NCBI GenBank assembly: GCA_964611435.1
Contig: CAZSXT010000017.1
Coordinates: 18,460 to 82,459 of the forward strand
DNA length: 64,000 nt
Direction: 5' to 3'
Source: JAYPHU01 sp964611435
GTDB taxonomy: Bacteria > Pseudomonadota > Alphaproteobacteria > Rhodospirillales > UBA2165
In this document: positions 33,485 to 43,070 of the stretch, one piece after another
Layout of the letters: every line of letters starts with the position of its first letter
Numbering within the stretch: position 1 is the stretch's first letter
Position numbers and translations under genes: made by a program
The notes under the pieces: generated by a model
Databases searched by the model: none
What the model was told of the DNA's origin: nothing
Seen by the model: only the letters and a program-made list of their open reading frames with translations

Positions 33485-34435
33485 CTAAAGCCCCGTCCCC
33501 TCTTCAACCCCCAGCATCAGGTTGAGGCACTGCACGGCCTGGCCGGACGCGCCTTTGCCGAGGTTATCGAGAACAGCGGTGACCACCGCCTGACCCCGCG
33601 CCTCATTCCCGAACACATAGAGCTTCATCTCATTGGTGCCGTTGAGCGCCTCCGGGTCCAGGTGCGCCGCCATGTCATCGGTTTCCGCCAAATCGGCGAC
33701 GGTCACGAACTTTTGCCCAGCATAGTTTTCCGCCAGCGCGGCATGGATATCCGCCGGGGTTGGTTTGCCCGGCAAGGACCAGAGCTGCAGCGGCACAGAA
33801 ACGATCATCCCCTGGGCGTAGCGCCCGACGCTGGGTACGAAGAGCGGCCGGTTTTCGAGCCCGCTATGCACGCGGATTTCCTCGGTATGTTTGTGTTCCA
33901 AGCCCAGTCCATAGAGATAAAAGGCGCTGTCGGTATGATTGGCGGCATTTTCATCCTCAAACGCGGCGATTAGGCTTTTGCCGCCGCCGGAATAGCCCGA
34001 AACCGCGTTGATGGTCACCGGATGATCCGCCGGGATCAGGCCGCGCGCCGTCAAGGGGTGCAGCATGGCGATGGAACCGCAGGCATAACACCCCGGATTG
34101 GTCACCCGCATGGATTTGGCGATCTCGTCCCGCCGACCGGGCCCGTATTCCGGAAAGCCGAAGGTCCAGTCCGGATCGGTCCGGTACGCGATGGAGGCGT
34201 CGATCACCCGCGCCGAATTGCTGTCGATCAGCGACACCGCCTCCCGCGACGCATCATCCGGCAGGCACAGGATGGAGACATCGGCCGAGTTCAGCGCGTC
34301 CCGCCGGGCGTCAATATCCTTGCGCTTGTCGTCTCCCAGATGGATCAGGTCGATATCGTCCCGCCCCCGCAGCCGTTCCAGAATCTGCAGGCCGGTCGTC
34401 CCGGCTTCGCCGTCGATGAAAATGGTCGCGCTCAT
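33485..34435 (-). CDS. argC: N-acetyl-gamma-glutamyl-phosphate reductase, type 2
   Basis: The protein has 316 residues from MSATIFIDGEAG, the short type 2 ArgC. The nucleotide-binding start, DGEAGTTGLQI, differs from classical G-x-x-G-x-x-G but is normal for type 2. The catalytic Cys is in RVTNPGCYACGS. It makes N-acetylglutamate semialdehyde in arginine synthesis. Its end lies 3 bp past the parE stop on the opposite strand. In many Alphaproteobacteria argC sits near rpsI, which here is about 29 kb away. Confidence 0.93.
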   Translation of the reverse strand: MSATIFIDGEAGTTGLQILERLRGRDDIDLIHLGDDKRKDIDARRDALNSADVSILCLPDDASREAVSLIDSNSARVIDASIAYRTDPDWTFGFPEYGPGRRDEIAKSMRVTNPGCYACGSIAMLHPLTARGLIPADHPVTINAVSGYSGGGKSLIAAFEDENAANHTDSAFYLYGLGLEHKHTEEIRVHSGLENRPLFVPSVGRYAQGMIVSVPLQLWSLPGKPTPADIHAALAENYAGQKFVTVADLAETDDMAAHLDPEALNGTNEMKLYVFGNEARGQAVVTAVLDNLGKGASGQAVQCLNLMLGVEEGTGL

Positions 34436-34570
34436 ATTTGAAACTCGTCGCCAATCAAGGGGCGCTTGATAGCACCAAGTTCGGAAAAATGCGACACCGA
34501 TCCACAAAAATGTGACTTCCCCGTTGCACGAAGTCGCGCCAAGATACGTTTGACTGGGTAGAGACTTGCC

Positions 34571-35035
34571 ATGCACGACATCGAAAACGCCGCGCACGTG
34601 TCCATCGGCCGCGCCACGGGCTTCGCCGGGTTGGCGATCTTTTGTTTGATGTTCGGTCTGGCGTTCGAGCCCGCGCTCGCGGCGCGCACCGGCGGCATCT
34701 GCAGTTTTCTTGTCGCCGGCATTCTCTGGGCCTATGGCTTTTTCGCCAAGCGCCGGCCTTACAAAAGAACCGAACTGTGGTTGATCCTGCCCAAGGACAA
34801 ACGTCCGCCCGACGGCATCGCGCAGAAAGTCATCGGCCAGGTGCTTTCCGATACATACGCCTGGTACGCCAAGCAGGCCGCCTTGATCGCCCTGGTGTTC
34901 GTTGTAGCGGGTCTGATCCTGAAGGTTTGGCCGGTTGCGGACACTTCCGAGATGGCCGCGCCGAAGGTCGGCCACCCGGTCTACGCGATCGAGGCCGCCG
35001 AGCCCAAATCCAAGCCGCGCCAACCCTTTCCTTAA
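34571..35035 (+). CDS. Hypothetical membrane protein
   Basis: The protein has 154 residues. Two adjacent hydrophobic helices at about 18-60 (LAIFCLMFGLAFEPALAA and GICSFLVAGILWAYGFF) and one at about 105-122 (AALIALVFVVAGLILKVW) are visible. Between them is a cytoplasmic patch with RRPYKRTELWLILPKD. A Pro/Lys-rich tail ends the protein. No family is recognised. It stands alone, divergent from argC. Confidence 0.65.
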   Translation: MHDIENAAHVSIGRATGFAGLAIFCLMFGLAFEPALAARTGGICSFLVAGILWAYGFFAKRRPYKRTELWLILPKDKRPPDGIAQKVIGQVLSDTYAWYAKQAALIALVFVVAGLILKVWPVADTSEMAAPKVGHPVYAIEAAEPKSKPRQPFP

Positions 35036-35267
35036 ACGCCCGCCTGCCCTGCGGGAATTGCATTTGACACTGAAGGACACAAGGCGTCTATTGCGCCCGC
35101 GCACGCCCGGAAGAAGTGTTTTACACCGGTCCATTGCCCCTGGACGGGTTTCGTCTTCCGCCCGTGCACCTTAATTCTTTTTGTCGTGATGTCTGTGACG
35201 CCTGTCCGGTCATTCAGCGTTGGACCCGTTTCTCCCGTTGCGACAGAGATCAGTCGAGGGTCCGGGA

Positions 35268-37610
35268 ATGAGTTCTCCCAAAGAATTTGCCGCCAACGAA
35301 GTCGATCCGGACGCCGTTCCGCGTAAAAACCCTTTTCTTGCCTTCACTGAATGGCTGCCCCTGGTTAACCGTCAGACGATGGGCGCGGACCTAACCGCCG
35401 GCATCACGGGCGCGCTGGTGGTGCTTCCCCAAGGCGTGGCGTTTGCCACGCTGGCGGGCATGCCGCCGGAATATGGGCTCTACGCCGGCATGATCCCGGC
35501 GATCATCGCCGCCCTGTTCGGCTCCTCCTGGCATTTGGTGTCGGGTCCGACCACGGCGGCCTCGCTGTTGATTTTCGCTTCTATCAGCGCATTCGCCACC
35601 CCCGGCACGGCGGAGTTCGTCAGTCTGGTGCTCACCCTGACGCTCATGGTCGGCGCGCTTGAACTTTTCATGGGGCTGATGCGCATGGGCGCATTGGTGA
35701 ACTTTATCTCCCACACCGTCGCCATCGGCTTCACCGCCGGCGCGGCCATCCTGATCATGGTCAGTCAGATGGAAGGCCTGTTGGGTCTGGATGTGCCCCG
35801 CGGCCGGCATTTTTATGACACGCTCGGCTACTTGTGGGAGGACCGGGACGGCATTTCACCCGCCGCCGCCTTCGTCGGCGTCAGCGCCATCATATTAGGG
35901 GTCGCCTCTAAACGCCTGTTCCCCAAATTTCCCAACATGATCCTGGCGCTGGTCGGCACCTGTTTGATTGCTTACGTCATGAACGCCTATTTCGATGCCG
36001 GCGTCGCGACATTGAGCCCTATTCCGTCGGGCCTGCCGCCCCTGTCCGCGCCAACTTTTTCCGCCGACGTGATCCGTGATCTGGCGCCAACCGCTGTCGC
36101 GGTGACCATATTTGCGCTCACCGAAGCCATGTCCATTTCCCGCGCTATCTCCATCCGCAGCGGCCAGCACATCGACGGCAACCAGGAATTCATCGGCCAG
36201 GGCCTTTCCAATTTGGTCGGCTGCTTCTTCTCCAGCTATGTCGCCACGGGGTCTTTCAACCGGTCCGGCCTGAATTTCGAATCCGGCGCAAAGACCCCCA
36301 TCGCCGCCATTTCCGCCGGTGTGTTTCTTATGGGGATCGTCATCCTGGTCGCACCGTTGGTGGTCTATCTGCCCAAGGCCGGCATGGCCGGGATTCTGAT
36401 CCTGGTCGGCATCAATCTGATCGATGTAAAGCATATCAAGCAGGTGATTAAATCCAGCCGGTCCGAGGCGTCGGTTCTGGCGGTTACGTTTTTCTCGGTG
36501 CTGTTTTTGGATCTGGAACTGGCCATCTTTGCCGGGGTCATTCTGTCCCTGATCTTTTATCTCAACCGAACATCCCACCCGAATGTCGCCGTCATGGCCC
36601 CCAATAATGTGGACGACAGAAGACGACTATCCGAAGTCCGTGGCCAGCCCGAATGTCCTCAGCTCAAGATCGTGCGGATCGACGGCGCGATGTATTTCGG
36701 CGCTGTCTCCAGCGTGATCGAAGATTTGCACCGCTTGGAGTCCAAATTTCCGGATCAGCGGCACATGCTTATTCTGGGCTCGGGCATCCACTTTATCGAC
36801 GTCACCGGCGCGGAAGCCCTGGCAAATGAAGCAACCGCGCTCCGCAAGGCAGGTGGGGCGCTCTACATCGTCGGCTTGAAAGCCCGCGTGCTCGAACAAC
36901 TCCGCAAGTCCGGCGTCGAGGAAGAAATTGGCAAGGAGAACATATTTCAGTCCAAGACCGTCGGCTTCGCCACGATCTATCAGCGCCTGAATCAGGATAT
37001 CTGCGGCAGTTGCTCCCAGCGGATTTTCTGGGAGTGCCGGGAACAAGAAGACCGCCCGCTCCCGGTTCACCCGGCCATGCCGCCCATCGCAACGCAGCCG
37101 TCCCGCCCGCCAGCGCCGGCTGTTCAGGAAAGGCCAGGCATTAAACCCGCGGTCCCATCCGGCCCCCGCCGGATCCTGGTGCTTATCGATCTGGAGCGCT
37201 ATCCCACAGAGACGCTGCAAATGGCCGCCGATTTGGCCCATGAAAACGGGTCCGAACTGGCCATCGGCAGCCTGATCAAGTGGCAAATGGAACACGGGCA
37301 CTCTTTGGCGCTCAACGTCGTGTCGGATGAACTGATCGCGTCGCTGCGTGCGCCGGCGCAGGCCCGCCTGCAGGGGATGGCGGAAGATGCCGGCTTCCCC
37401 GATTGCGCCACGCTTTTATCCACCAAGCAGGATGCCGGCGCCGCCACCCTCGATATGGTCACCGATTGGCACCCGGATTTGTTGGTTATCGCGGACCATA
37501 GTAGTTTTGATCTGGAACTGGGCAGCCACGTGTCTTACCGGACCCCCTCCGGCCGGGCGGAAGTGGATATCGTCCGCTACAAACACTCGCGTAAAAAGAA
37601 CGGCAAATGA
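35268..37610 (+). CDS. SulP anion transporter with STAS and C-terminal Usp-like domain
   Basis: The protein has 780 residues from MSSPKEF (GAGGG upstream); a TTG at 35220 is rejected. Residues about 25-440 carry the SulP membrane core (LTAGITGALVVLPQGVAFATLAGMP-type start, then GLSNLVGCFFSSYVATGSFNRSG). A STAS domain follows at about 470-600 (VRIDGAMYFGAVSSV, GIHFIDVTGAEALANEA). A proline-rich linker and a UspA-like domain (RRILVLIDLERYPTETLQMA, then DLLVIADHS) end it. Cys residues sit in DICGSCSQRIFWECREQ. It would move sulfate, bicarbonate or another anion. The extra domain makes it longer than typical SulP (550-600). Confidence 0.88.
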   Translation: MSSPKEFAANEVDPDAVPRKNPFLAFTEWLPLVNRQTMGADLTAGITGALVVLPQGVAFATLAGMPPEYGLYAGMIPAIIAALFGSSWHLVSGPTTAASLLIFASISAFATPGTAEFVSLVLTLTLMVGALELFMGLMRMGALVNFISHTVAIGFTAGAAILIMVSQMEGLLGLDVPRGRHFYDTLGYLWEDRDGISPAAAFVGVSAIILGVASKRLFPKFPNMILALVGTCLIAYVMNAYFDAGVATLSPIPSGLPPLSAPTFSADVIRDLAPTAVAVTIFALTEAMSISRAISIRSGQHIDGNQEFIGQGLSNLVGCFFSSYVATGSFNRSGLNFESGAKTPIAAISAGVFLMGIVILVAPLVVYLPKAGMAGILILVGINLIDVKHIKQVIKSSRSEASVLAVTFFSVLFLDLELAIFAGVILSLIFYLNRTSHPNVAVMAPNNVDDRRRLSEVRGQPECPQLKIVRIDGAMYFGAVSSVIEDLHRLESKFPDQRHMLILGSGIHFIDVTGAEALANEATALRKAGGALYIVGLKARVLEQLRKSGVEEEIGKENIFQSKTVGFATIYQRLNQDICGSCSQRIFWECREQEDRPLPVHPAMPPIATQPSRPPAPAVQERPGIKPAVPSGPRRILVLIDLERYPTETLQMAADLAHENGSELAIGSLIKWQMEHGHSLALNVVSDELIASLRAPAQARLQGMAEDAGFPDCATLLSTKQDAGAATLDMVTDWHPDLLVIADHSSFDLELGSHVSYRTPSGRAEVDIVRYKHSRKKNGK

Positions 37611-37618
37611 GCCCCGGT

Positions 37619-39394
37619 TTATTCGGCGGCTTCGGCGCCGGCGGCATCCGTTGCTTCCGCCAGCGGCAAGGTGAAGCTGAAGGTCGAGCCTTCGCCCTCG
37701 GACGTTGTCACCCATAAATTGCCGCCGTTCAGTTCGATCATTTCCTTGCATAGCGGTAGGCCCAGACCAGTGCCATTTTCCCCGTTGGTGCCCTCGGTCG
37801 TGGTCTTTTCATCGATCAGGAACAGCTTGGCCGCGTAGTCCTGGCTCATTCCGACACCCGTGTCAGAGACCGAGGCTTCCATCATCCCGTCATCGTTCTG
37901 GCCGACGGAAACAGTGATGGCGCCGCCCTCGGGTGTAAACTTGATGGCGTTGGCAATGAGGTTACGCACCACCAACAGCACCATGTTCCGTTCAGCATGG
38001 GCATGCACGGACTGAACATCCTTGGACAGGTTGATATTCTTTTCTCCGGCAACGGCTTGGAACACCTCGAAATTTTCATCGATGATCTGAGTCATATCGA
38101 TATCAACGACCTGCAGATCACCTTTGTCCATTTGTAAACGCGCCCATTCGAGCAGGTTTTCCAGCAGCTCGAACACCTTGCCGCCGTTTTCGTGGATCAT
38201 CTGGGCGTATTCGACGAACTGTTCCTTGGACAATTGTTGAGACATTTTCGACATCATGCTGGACAAGCCCAGGATGGAGGTGAACGGGCTCTTCAGATCG
38301 TGGGAGATGATAGAGAAGAACCGATCCTTGATGGACACTTCCCGTTCCAATTGCTCCCGCAGGATGGTCTCCTGCGTCGCCAAGTCTGAGAGCTCGGTCG
38401 CCTGCTTCTCCAACTGTTGGCGTGAATGGGTCAACTCAACAACCTTCATATCAAGGTCTTCCTTGGCATCGACCAACAGTGCCTGCGCCTCGGCGCGGCG
38501 CGCCTCAACGCGCGCGATAAAAATCAACGCAATAATCGTAGAAAGCAAAATGCCCAGCGCGATGACGCCGCCGACCGTCCATTGACGTTTGGCAAAGTCA
38601 GAGAATAAACCCGGCGCGGGCACCGCCACCAAATCCCAGCGGCTGTTTTTGATTCCAACGCGCTTAACCGCGTTGGCCACTTCCCAGTCTGTCAGATTGA
38701 TCTCCCTGGACTTGGCGATCTCATTCCGTGCGCCACCGGAGGTAACTTCGATCAAGGTCTCCCGATTGCGGTTGACCAACAACAAGTTGTGTCCCTGACT
38801 TTCGTAGGATCCGAGGATTTCCTGGATCAACCGCGGATAAAAGCTTACGAAGAAAACACCTTGGACTTTGCCGTCGTGATTCCAGGTCGACATCATGTCG
38901 AAGTGGTAGTTAAAGGCCTGAGGATGAATCTCCGGCTCATAGAAGTGTTCGTGACCCGGGCCAGCTTTTTCCTGATCTTCCAAAAACATCCCAATAGAGT
39001 TCACACAGACTTGGCCGACGAACCCTTCGAGATCGCGGATCAAGTCCGTGCCCTTTCGATCCGCCAGGGTGAAGGTGAAATGTTCCGGGAACCAGCGCTT
39101 CAGGCTAGCGGAAATTTGTTCCCGCATTTCGTCGTTGTCGGGATCTCGCAACAGAGCAAACAGCTGATCGCTTTTCTCGGAGGCGAAGGTTTTGATCAGC
39201 CGCGATCTCGCGTTTAAAAAATTCTCGATCGAGGATACCGCGCTGGACACTTCGGACTCGAAAATTCGCGCATGGTTGTCATTGAAATTTTGAATATTCC
39301 GCTGGACGAACCAGGCTGTTAGAGAAATCAGCACAATAGCACTGCCGACCGCAATCAGCAGGAAAGTCCTCGGGATATTCTTAAAAAGTTGCAA
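37619..39394 (-). CDS. Membrane sensor histidine kinase
   Basis: The protein has 591 residues. Helices at about 12-30 and 275-297 bracket a periplasmic sensor domain of about 240 residues (double-Cache-like: KRWFPEHFTFTLADRKGTDLIRD-type strand pattern). A coiled coil at about 300-355 leads to the HisKA box SIISHDLKSPFTSILG with the phospho-acceptor His at about residue 365. The HATPase has VRNLIANAIKFTP, DTGVGM and GLGLPLCKEM. It senses an unknown external signal. No response regulator is adjacent, so its partner is elsewhere. Confidence 0.9.
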   Translation of the reverse strand: MQLFKNIPRTFLLIAVGSAIVLISLTAWFVQRNIQNFNDNHARIFESEVSSAVSSIENFLNARSRLIKTFASEKSDQLFALLRDPDNDEMREQISASLKRWFPEHFTFTLADRKGTDLIRDLEGFVGQVCVNSIGMFLEDQEKAGPGHEHFYEPEIHPQAFNYHFDMMSTWNHDGKVQGVFFVSFYPRLIQEILGSYESQGHNLLLVNRNRETLIEVTSGGARNEIAKSREINLTDWEVANAVKRVGIKNSRWDLVAVPAPGLFSDFAKRQWTVGGVIALGILLSTIIALIFIARVEARRAEAQALLVDAKEDLDMKVVELTHSRQQLEKQATELSDLATQETILREQLEREVSIKDRFFSIISHDLKSPFTSILGLSSMMSKMSQQLSKEQFVEYAQMIHENGGKVFELLENLLEWARLQMDKGDLQVVDIDMTQIIDENFEVFQAVAGEKNINLSKDVQSVHAHAERNMVLLVVRNLIANAIKFTPEGGAITVSVGQNDDGMMEASVSDTGVGMSQDYAAKLFLIDEKTTTEGTNGENGTGLGLPLCKEMIELNGGNLWVTTSEGEGSTFSFTLPLAEATDAAGAEAAE

Positions 39395-39640
39395 GACTAA
39401 TCGGTCCCACTTTTACAATGCGCTTGGCCCGGCCGGGGCCACTGAACGACGGCGTTACAGAAATGAATTCAATTTTGACAATTATCCGAAAAAGCCTCCT
39501 CTTTCGGCATACCAGGGTAACCTCGCAACCTTCACTTGGTCACTCTCCCGTCCAATTTCCAGAAATTCGTGTTCAAAATAAATTAGGGAATTCCCAAACT
39601 CTACAGACACGAATATTTATTTTTAGGTCGCAACGCTAGA

Positions 39641-40807
39641 TTACGTCACACCATGCTCCTGCACCCAATCGGTTACACAGCGAACGGCTTCGCGCAGCTT
39701 CTCCGGCTGCTCCTTGTAATAATGGGTAGCGCCGTCGATAACGACAAAGGTTTTGTCCGAACTGGCCGACGCCTCAAAAATTTGCCGCGTGTGGCTGGGC
39801 GGTGTCGCATCGTCCGCCTCATTCTCGATCAGCAAGAGCGGCGTATCGACCTCGGCCACATTGATCAAACCGTTCGCATTTGATTTCTCCGACCATTGCG
39901 ACATCCAGGCGCGGAGGGTGCTAAACCGGGCGATGCCAACCGGCCCGACATTCACGGTTTCCGGATCGCCGAGATAGCACCAGTTGATTTTGCGCCCGCT
40001 GGGTTCCAATGTCGCGTCGAAATGCCTGGGGTCGGCCATGGTCCGGTGAGTGATAAACGGCCGTTCCATCTCCAACCCACCGCGTTCCTTGAGATCGGCC
40101 AGCGTGGCCTCCACCCGCGCGGTAATCCGGCATACCCGGTCATATTGGGCCTGACGGAACCGCTTGACCCAATCCAGATCATAAGGCGGCTTGTTGGGAT
40201 TGTCGGGATTGTAGATATCCAACTCCGCATCACGGTTGTCCGGGTCGTTTTCATCGATGACCGATGGATCAATCCATTCGGTGAGTATTTTCGCCCGGCC
40301 GATGTGCGCGGCGATGAAGATCACCAAATCCGCCGGTGGCATTTCCGCCTTTTTCAGGTTCACTGGGTCGCCCGCCGGGGTTTCGGTCACCGTCGGGTTC
40401 AGCGCCTGGGACTGATAGAATAGCCCCAGTGAGCCTCCGCCGCTCCATCCCACCAACACAACGTGCTTATACCCCAACTCCTCTTTGGCGAAGCGGATAT
40501 ATGCGCCTAAATCTATCGAAACCTTTTCCATGATCAACGCGGTGTCATTCTTTGCATATCGGCTGCCACAGCAAATGACGTGGTAGCCGGCTCGCGCCAG
40601 TCCAGCCGGAAACGGCATAAGGTTCAACGTGCTGGCGGGATGCATGAAGACAAAAACTGTGTCGGAGGCGACGCCCTTGGGTACGATCTGTTGACCCTCC
40701 AGGAACACGTAACCCTGGCTGCCGACAAACCCATAGGTTTCGGTAAAGGACGATTTGTCCTCGAATTGCACAATGATGGGACGGCGTTCGATTTCGTGTT
40801 CGGTCAT
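39641..40807 (-). CDS. Alpha/beta hydrolase
   Basis: The protein has 388 residues. The nucleophile elbow is VLVGWSGGGSLG, the oxyanion region is FVFMHPAS, and the catalytic acid and base probably are in LLLIENEADDATPPSHT and IDGATHYYKEQPEKL. The long insert between them (about residues 145-280, rich in Asp, Asn and Pro) could form a lid. It is likely cytoplasmic, as there is no signal peptide. It is divergent from the small dimeric-barrel gene. The substrate is unknown; a carboxylic ester or C-C hydrolase is possible. Confidence 0.82.
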   Translation of the reverse strand: MTEHEIERRPIIVQFEDKSSFTETYGFVGSQGYVFLEGQQIVPKGVASDTVFVFMHPASTLNLMPFPAGLARAGYHVICCGSRYAKNDTALIMEKVSIDLGAYIRFAKEELGYKHVVLVGWSGGGSLGLFYQSQALNPTVTETPAGDPVNLKKAEMPPADLVIFIAAHIGRAKILTEWIDPSVIDENDPDNRDAELDIYNPDNPNKPPYDLDWVKRFRQAQYDRVCRITARVEATLADLKERGGLEMERPFITHRTMADPRHFDATLEPSGRKINWCYLGDPETVNVGPVGIARFSTLRAWMSQWSEKSNANGLINVAEVDTPLLLIENEADDATPPSHTRQIFEASASSDKTFVVIDGATHYYKEQPEKLREAVRCVTDWVQEHGVT

Positions 40808-40923
40808 GACGTATCTCCCTCACCCAATTGTTAGTAGATAAACCCTCTCGGGCCAACCACCTGGAACGCATTGTTGCAGCGGGCGAACGATCAGGTAAAG
40901 TTGCCCCAGAAGGGAGCACATTC

Positions 40924-41238
40924 ATGATCACTGCAATCGTACAATTCAAAGTCGGCCCCGGCGCCGATAAGGACCAAATCTTCGAAAACATGAAAAAGGT
41001 CGCCCCCAAGTTCGAGGGCATGCCCAACCTGATCCGCAAGAATTTCCTGTTCGACGGCGACAACGGTGTCGGCGGCGGCGTCTATACTTGGGAGTCCCGG
41101 GAGGCGGCCGAAGCGGTCTATGCCGAGGGCGGGCCCTGGCGGCAATCCATCCGCGACATCTACGGCGTCGATCCGGACATCACCTATTTCGAAACGCCGG
41201 TGATCGTCGACAACAAGATGGGCGAAATTCAGACTTAA
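40924..41238 (+). CDS. Small dimeric alpha/beta-barrel (YdhR-like) protein
   Basis: The protein has 104 residues from MITAIVQFKVGP, with GGGAG upstream; an in-frame start at 40828 is weaker. The pattern is IVQFKVGPGADKDQIFENM, then LIRKNFLFDGDNGVGGGVYTW and a closing strand, typical of YdhR-like putative monooxygenases. The stop overlaps that of the convergent GMC oxidoreductase gene. Its role is probably accessory to aromatic or xenobiotic breakdown, but this is inference. Confidence 0.75.
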   Translation: MITAIVQFKVGPGADKDQIFENMKKVAPKFEGMPNLIRKNFLFDGDNGVGGGVYTWESREAAEAVYAEGGPWRQSIRDIYGVDPDITYFETPVIVDNKMGEIQT

Positions 41239-42881
41239 TCGAACGCCGGCACGTCGGCCCGCGGCAAGGGCGGCTTGCCAAGGATGGCATCCGCCGCCTT
41301 CTCCGCGATCATAATGGTCGGTGCGTTGGTGTTGCCGCCGTTGACGAACGGCATCACCGAGGCATCGACCACGCGCAAACCGTCGATCCCCCGCACCTTC
41401 AGATCGCCGTCGACCACGGCTTCCTGATCCGCGCCCATGCGGCAGGTGCCGACGGGGTGATAGAGGGTCGAGCCCGTCTCGCGGATGAAATCGTCGATCT
41501 CGTCGTCGGACTGTACATCTGGACCCGGCTCCAACTCACCCTGTAGATCATCCGCCATGGGCGATTGAGACAGCACCCGCCGCGCTGCCTTGACCCCTTC
41601 CCGTAGTGTGATCAAATCTGCCTCTTCACCCAGATAATTATGGAGAATTTTTACCGGCGCCAGTGGATCACTTGAGGCGAGATCTATTTGGCCGCGCGAT
41701 TCCGGGTGAAGATCAACCACCCGGAACACCAGTTGATGGCCCGCCCGCTTCTTAATGCCAGGGAACCAGGGCCCGGCCTCCGGCGCGACCGGGGCCACGA
41801 AGAACTGTACGTCCGGGCGGTCCAGGCCCGGCCGGGTGCGCACATAGCCCATGGCCGAAAGCGGCATGCCCCGTACCGGCCCCTTCCCCCGGACTATCCA
41901 GTTCAACAGATGCCCGGTTAGCCGGTCGAAACGCAATTCGTCCTCGAAGCCGAATTTCTCGCTGGCCTTCATCCGCAACAGCACGGATAGATGGTCTTGC
42001 AAATTTTTACCGACGGCCGGCCGATCGAGAATAGGCTCGATAGCGTGCTGTTGCAGCGCTGCCGCCTCTCCGATCCCGGACAGCATCAACAACTGTGGCG
42101 AGTTGATGGCCCCGCCGGACAGGATCACTTCCCGCTTGGCGGCAACGAACATGTCCTGGCCGTCCTGGCGAAAGCGAACACCGGAGGCCCGACCGTTTTC
42201 AATCTCAACCTTAAGCACCTGCGCGCCTGTGAGCGTCTGCACGTTGTGCCGTTCAAGGGCGGGGCGCAGATAGGCCCTCGCCGCCGAAGACCGCAACCGG
42301 CTGCCCACCGTATAATCCGGCGGGCCGAAACCTTCTGGTTTGGCCCCGTGAAAATCATCGGTGGTTTCGAACCCGGCCGCCTCGGCTGATTTCAAGACTG
42401 TCGCCATTTCCAACGTGTGGGCCGGGTAGGTCATCACCTGCAGGGGCCCGTCCCCGCCATGGTAATCGGTCTCGCCGCGGTCGTTGGTTTCGGCCCGCCT
42501 GAAATAGGGCAGCACGTCGTCAAAACCCCATCCGGTGAGCCCGGTCTGGCGCCATTGGTCATAATCGCGAGGATGGCCGCGGGAGTAAATCATCCCATTG
42601 ATGGAGGAGGACCCGCCGATCACTTTACCCCTGGGCACGACCATTCGGCGGCCGTTCAAGCCCGGCTCCGGCTCGGACACGTAATTCCAGTTATAGCGCC
42701 TGTCGAACCACAGCCAACGCGCCGCCAGAGGAATGGCAAACAGCGGATTGCGGTCCCTGTTCCCGGCCTCCAGCACCAACACTGAATGCGCACCGTCTTC
42801 AGACAGGCGATTGGCCAGCACACAGCCTGCGGAGCCCGCGCCGACAATCACGAAATCCGCTGTAAAGTCTGCTTCCCCCAT
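41235..42881 (-). CDS. GMC-family FAD oxidoreductase (choline dehydrogenase-like)
   Basis: The protein has 548 residues from MGEADF, with GGGTGA five bases ahead. The FAD-binding DFVIVGAGSAGCVLANRLSE motif opens it, and the GMC signatures follow: PRGKVIGGSSSINGMIYSRG and GAINSPQLLMLSGIG. The C-terminal His-Asn region (LYHPVGTCRMG, then VNGGNTNAPTIMIAEKAAD) is complete. It oxidises an alcohol group; the substrate is unknown. It is divergent from the flavoprotein gene at 43071 across a tandem repeat. Confidence 0.9.
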   Translation of the reverse strand: MGEADFTADFVIVGAGSAGCVLANRLSEDGAHSVLVLEAGNRDRNPLFAIPLAARWLWFDRRYNWNYVSEPEPGLNGRRMVVPRGKVIGGSSSINGMIYSRGHPRDYDQWRQTGLTGWGFDDVLPYFRRAETNDRGETDYHGGDGPLQVMTYPAHTLEMATVLKSAEAAGFETTDDFHGAKPEGFGPPDYTVGSRLRSSAARAYLRPALERHNVQTLTGAQVLKVEIENGRASGVRFRQDGQDMFVAAKREVILSGGAINSPQLLMLSGIGEAAALQQHAIEPILDRPAVGKNLQDHLSVLLRMKASEKFGFEDELRFDRLTGHLLNWIVRGKGPVRGMPLSAMGYVRTRPGLDRPDVQFFVAPVAPEAGPWFPGIKKRAGHQLVFRVVDLHPESRGQIDLASSDPLAPVKILHNYLGEEADLITLREGVKAARRVLSQSPMADDLQGELEPGPDVQSDDEIDDFIRETGSTLYHPVGTCRMGADQEAVVDGDLKVRGIDGLRVVDASVMPFVNGGNTNAPTIMIAEKAADAILGKPPLPRADVPAFD

Positions 42882-42939
42882 AATTTTCACCCGAGTTTGG
42901 TGTTGATCGCCTGTATTCTTTTATCTATCACGAATGGCG

Positions 42940-42991
42940 GGGGAAATAACGCATATGCGCGTAGTGGGGAAATAACGCATATGCGCGTAGT
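42940..42991. repeat. Two perfect tandem copies of a 26-bp unit
   Basis: The unit GGGGAAATAACGCATATGCG plus CGTAGT occurs at 42940-42965 and 42966-42991 without a mismatch. Each holds the palindrome CGCATATGCG. It lies in the divergent promoter region of the GMC and FAD-flavoprotein genes, so it is probably a double operator. Confidence 0.7.
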
Positions 42992-43070
42992 ATTGTCACT
43001 GCGGCTGCCTTGGCGTGACGATCTTCCCCAAAATCGAACCGACCCTTCGAACGCGTAGCGGGATAGAACA

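Noticed and set aside
34436..35134. Long N-terminal extension of ArgC
   Set aside because: It is antisense to the membrane protein gene at 34571-35035, and the ArgC family start is at 34435.
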